A DNA stretch of 7,186 bases from Actinomycetota bacterium (GTDB taxonomy: Bacteria; Actinomycetota; Thermoleophilia; Gaiellales; F1-60-MAGs149): positions 1 through 7,186 of the forward strand of contig CANKHS010000066.1 in the NCBI GenBank assembly GCA_947481755.1, written 5' to 3'. Shown here piece after piece: positions 5,983 through 7,186 of this stretch. Within the stretch, counting starts at the first letter, position 1, and every line of letters starts with the position of its first letter. The translations under genes were made by a program, and so were the position numbers. The notes under the pieces are model-generated. The model was not told the origin of the DNA. It did not search any database and saw only the letters and a list, made by a program, of their open reading frames with translations.

Positions 5983-6902
5983 TACTGCCTTCCGATCTTG
6001 CGCTGACCAAGCCGGCCGAGCGCGATGTTGACGATAAAGACGAGAGCGAACAGCACGAGTGCAGCGCCGTAGGCCTTACCTTCGGCGTTGCCCTCGCCAG
6101 CGGGCGAGGCGAAGTAGACGTAGGTTGTGAGGGTCGAGCCCGTGCCGTGCAGAAAATCGAGGAAGTTCTGGGGCTCGTACCAGCCGGGCTGAGGTGGTTC
6201 GAGGACCGCACCGCCGAGCAAGATCCAGACGATGGCGGTGTCACCGGCAATGCGGCCCATGCCGAGGATCGTGCCGGTGGCAATGCCGGGCTTAATCGAT
6301 GGGAAAACCACCTTCCGAATCGTCGCAAAGCGTGTCTTGCCAAGGGCATATGCGGCTTCGCGCTGCACGTTGGGCACCTGTGAGATAGCGGCCTGTGTCG
6401 AGCGCACGATCGGTGGTAACGCGATTAGGGCCATCATCAGCGCTGCACAGAAGTACGACTTTGCTGTGGCCATGCCTGAGGTCTGCACCTCACTGGAGAG
6501 AAAGACCATCGACGGGCTCGAGAAGATCGCCAGACCGAAGAGTGCGAAGACGATACTGGGCACACCGAAGATCAGATCGATGGCGGTGTCGGTGCCCTGC
6601 TTGAGCCATTTCGGCTTGCCGTGCTCACCAAGGAAGACGGCGGTCATCAGCCCCAGCGGCAAGGCAATCGCGGTACCCATGGCGGTGATGATGAGTGTGC
6701 CGATCAGGGGCGCAACAATGCCGCCCGCGACACCGATCTCGATCGAACCTGGCGCAGGGTTGGTGGTCAGGAAGGCCCAGTCGATGTTGCGCAGCCCGTT
6801 GACGAGGAGCCAGGCGACAATGCCGAAGACGACGGACGTCAGGAAGAGGCCAGAGGCCCAGGCCCCGTAGTAGCCGATGCGATCGCTCAGCCGAACGGGC
6901 AT
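5982..6902 (-). CDS. pstA: Phosphate ABC transporter permease PstA
   Basis: One of the two membrane permeases of the high-affinity phosphate importer; it forms the channel with PstC and couples to PstB. The length of 306 residues is normal. Likely membrane segments are about 15-36, 62-90, 108-128, 148-166, 205-233 and 277-296. GGIVAPLIGTL (60-70) and the FGVPSIVFALFGL stretch (112-124) are typical PstA elements. The cytoplasmic coupling (EAA) loop is REAAYALGKTRFATIRKVVFP (181-201), with Glu182 and Gly188. The gene starts 1 nt after the pstC stop, has a strong RBS at 6911-6916, and its TAA overlaps the pstB ATG by one base, so the three subunits are translationally linked. Confidence 0.95.
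   Translation of the reverse strand: MPVRLSDRIGYYGAWASGLFLTSVVFGIVAWLLVNGLRNIDWAFLTTNPAPGSIEIGVAGGIVAPLIGTLIITAMGTAIALPLGLMTAVFLGEHGKPKWLKQGTDTAIDLIFGVPSIVFALFGLAIFSSPSMVFLSSEVQTSGMATAKSYFCAALMMALIALPPIVRSTQAAISQVPNVQREAAYALGKTRFATIRKVVFPSIKPGIATGTILGMGRIAGDTAIVWILLGGAVLEPPQPGWYEPQNFLDFLHGTGSTLTTYVYFASPAGEGNAEGKAYGAALVLFALVFIVNIALGRLGQRKIGRQ
5988..5993 (-). promoter_or_regulatory. Ribosome binding site of pstB
   Basis: GGAAGG on the minus strand lies 5 nt before the pstB ATG at 5982, inside the end of pstA. It supports the upstream start, and therefore the reality of the unusual PstB N-terminal extension. Confidence 0.7.
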
Positions 6903-6903
6903 C

Positions 6904-7186
6904 TCAGTGACCTCCCAGGCGCTTCTGGGCGCTCGCCGAGGCGATCTTGGCTCCGATCGTCAGCGCTGCTGTCGTGATAAACAGCACGACGCCGATCGCA
7001 AAGAGGTTGGCCTTGAGGACGTCACCACTGAAGCCCTCGGAATAGTCGACCACCGTTGCGGCCAAGGGACGCACGGGCTCGAAGAAGAACCAGACGCCAT
7101 CCAGTGGGTTCGGCACGAAGGCAATACCGCCGCCGGCCATCGAGACCGCAATGGCTTCACCCACGGCGCGCCCGATTGCGAGTGAC
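6904..7186 (-). CDS. pstC: Phosphate ABC transporter permease PstC, C-terminal fragment
   Basis: The last 93 codons of the second phosphate-channel permease; the gene enters from the right edge and stops at TGA 6904-6906. The first visible residues, SLAIGRAVGEAIAVSMAGGG, match the conserved PstC stretch (A-x-G-R-A-(I/V)-GE-(T/A)-x-A-V) just after the EAA coupling loop. A final membrane segment (ANLFAIGVVLFITTAALTIG, read from about 7008 to 6949) and a short basic cytoplasmic tail follow. The GTG at 7162-7164 is an internal Val codon, not a start. pstC conventionally precedes pstA, and only 1 nt separates them here; pstS would be expected further right. Confidence 0.92.
   Translation of the reverse strand, partial: SLAIGRAVGEAIAVSMAGGGIAFVPNPLDGVWFFFEPVRPLAATVVDYSEGFSGDVLKANLFAIGVVLFITTAALTIGAKIASASAQKRLGGH
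6911..6916 (-). promoter_or_regulatory. Ribosome binding site of pstA
   Basis: GGGAGG on the minus strand lies 8 nt before the pstA ATG and within the last codons of pstC. It is the best Shine-Dalgarno match in the window and fixes the pstA start at 6902. Confidence 0.75.

Noticed and set aside
6232..6870. Plus-strand open frame opposite pstA
   Set aside because: It is antisense to an unambiguous permease with membrane segments and an EAA loop, and has no supported start or motif.

Overview
The window looks like chromosomal DNA of a moderately GC-rich Gram-positive bacterium. I would guess Actinomycetota, possibly near the Thermoleophilia. The guess rests on secreted coiled-coil NlpC/P60 endopeptidases with Sec signals, a lipobox lipoprotein, a secreted C5-epimerase-like protein with a C-terminal beta domain, and codon usage. 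No rRNA or other phylogenetic marker is present, so this is inference.

Layout. Positions 1-140 (+) are the last 45 codons of a class III aminotransferase, most likely 4-aminobutyrate aminotransferase. Its 3' end lies in a 31-bp unit repeated three times (111-203) that carries the stop codon along. Immediately after (205-307) is a 103-nt nested palindrome: two inverted 35-nt stem-loops around a 16-bp central palindrome, the architecture of a REPIN/BIME element. The rest of the 294-nt intergenic gap holds a small GC hairpin (323-348), a weak promoter candidate (344-370) and an AT-rich dyad (391-412). Positions 435-1541 and 1587-2750 (+) are two tandem paralogous secreted NlpC/P60 peptidoglycan endopeptidases with nearly the same signal peptide, probably one transcript.

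A convergent block follows on the minus strand, read from 7186 down to 2772: the end of pstC, then pstA, pstB, an unrecognised lipoprotein, and a secreted glucuronyl C5-epimerase-fold protein. Junctions are 1 nt (pstC/pstA), a 1-nt overlap (pstA/pstB), 10 nt and 9 nt, so all five are probably co-transcribed. The two blocks converge with only 21 nt between stop codons.

Function. pstCAB encode the membrane and ATPase parts of the high-affinity phosphate importer; pstS would lie beyond the right edge. No phoU follows pstB. Two exported proteins sit in its place, one with a polysaccharide-uronate epimerase fold. This raises the possibility that phosphate import is co-expressed with an envelope-glycan function, which is inference. 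No mobile-element gene, CRISPR array, defence system, tRNA or rRNA was seen. The most novel-looking items are the nested palindrome, the triplicated gabT tail and the pst-linked exported pair.
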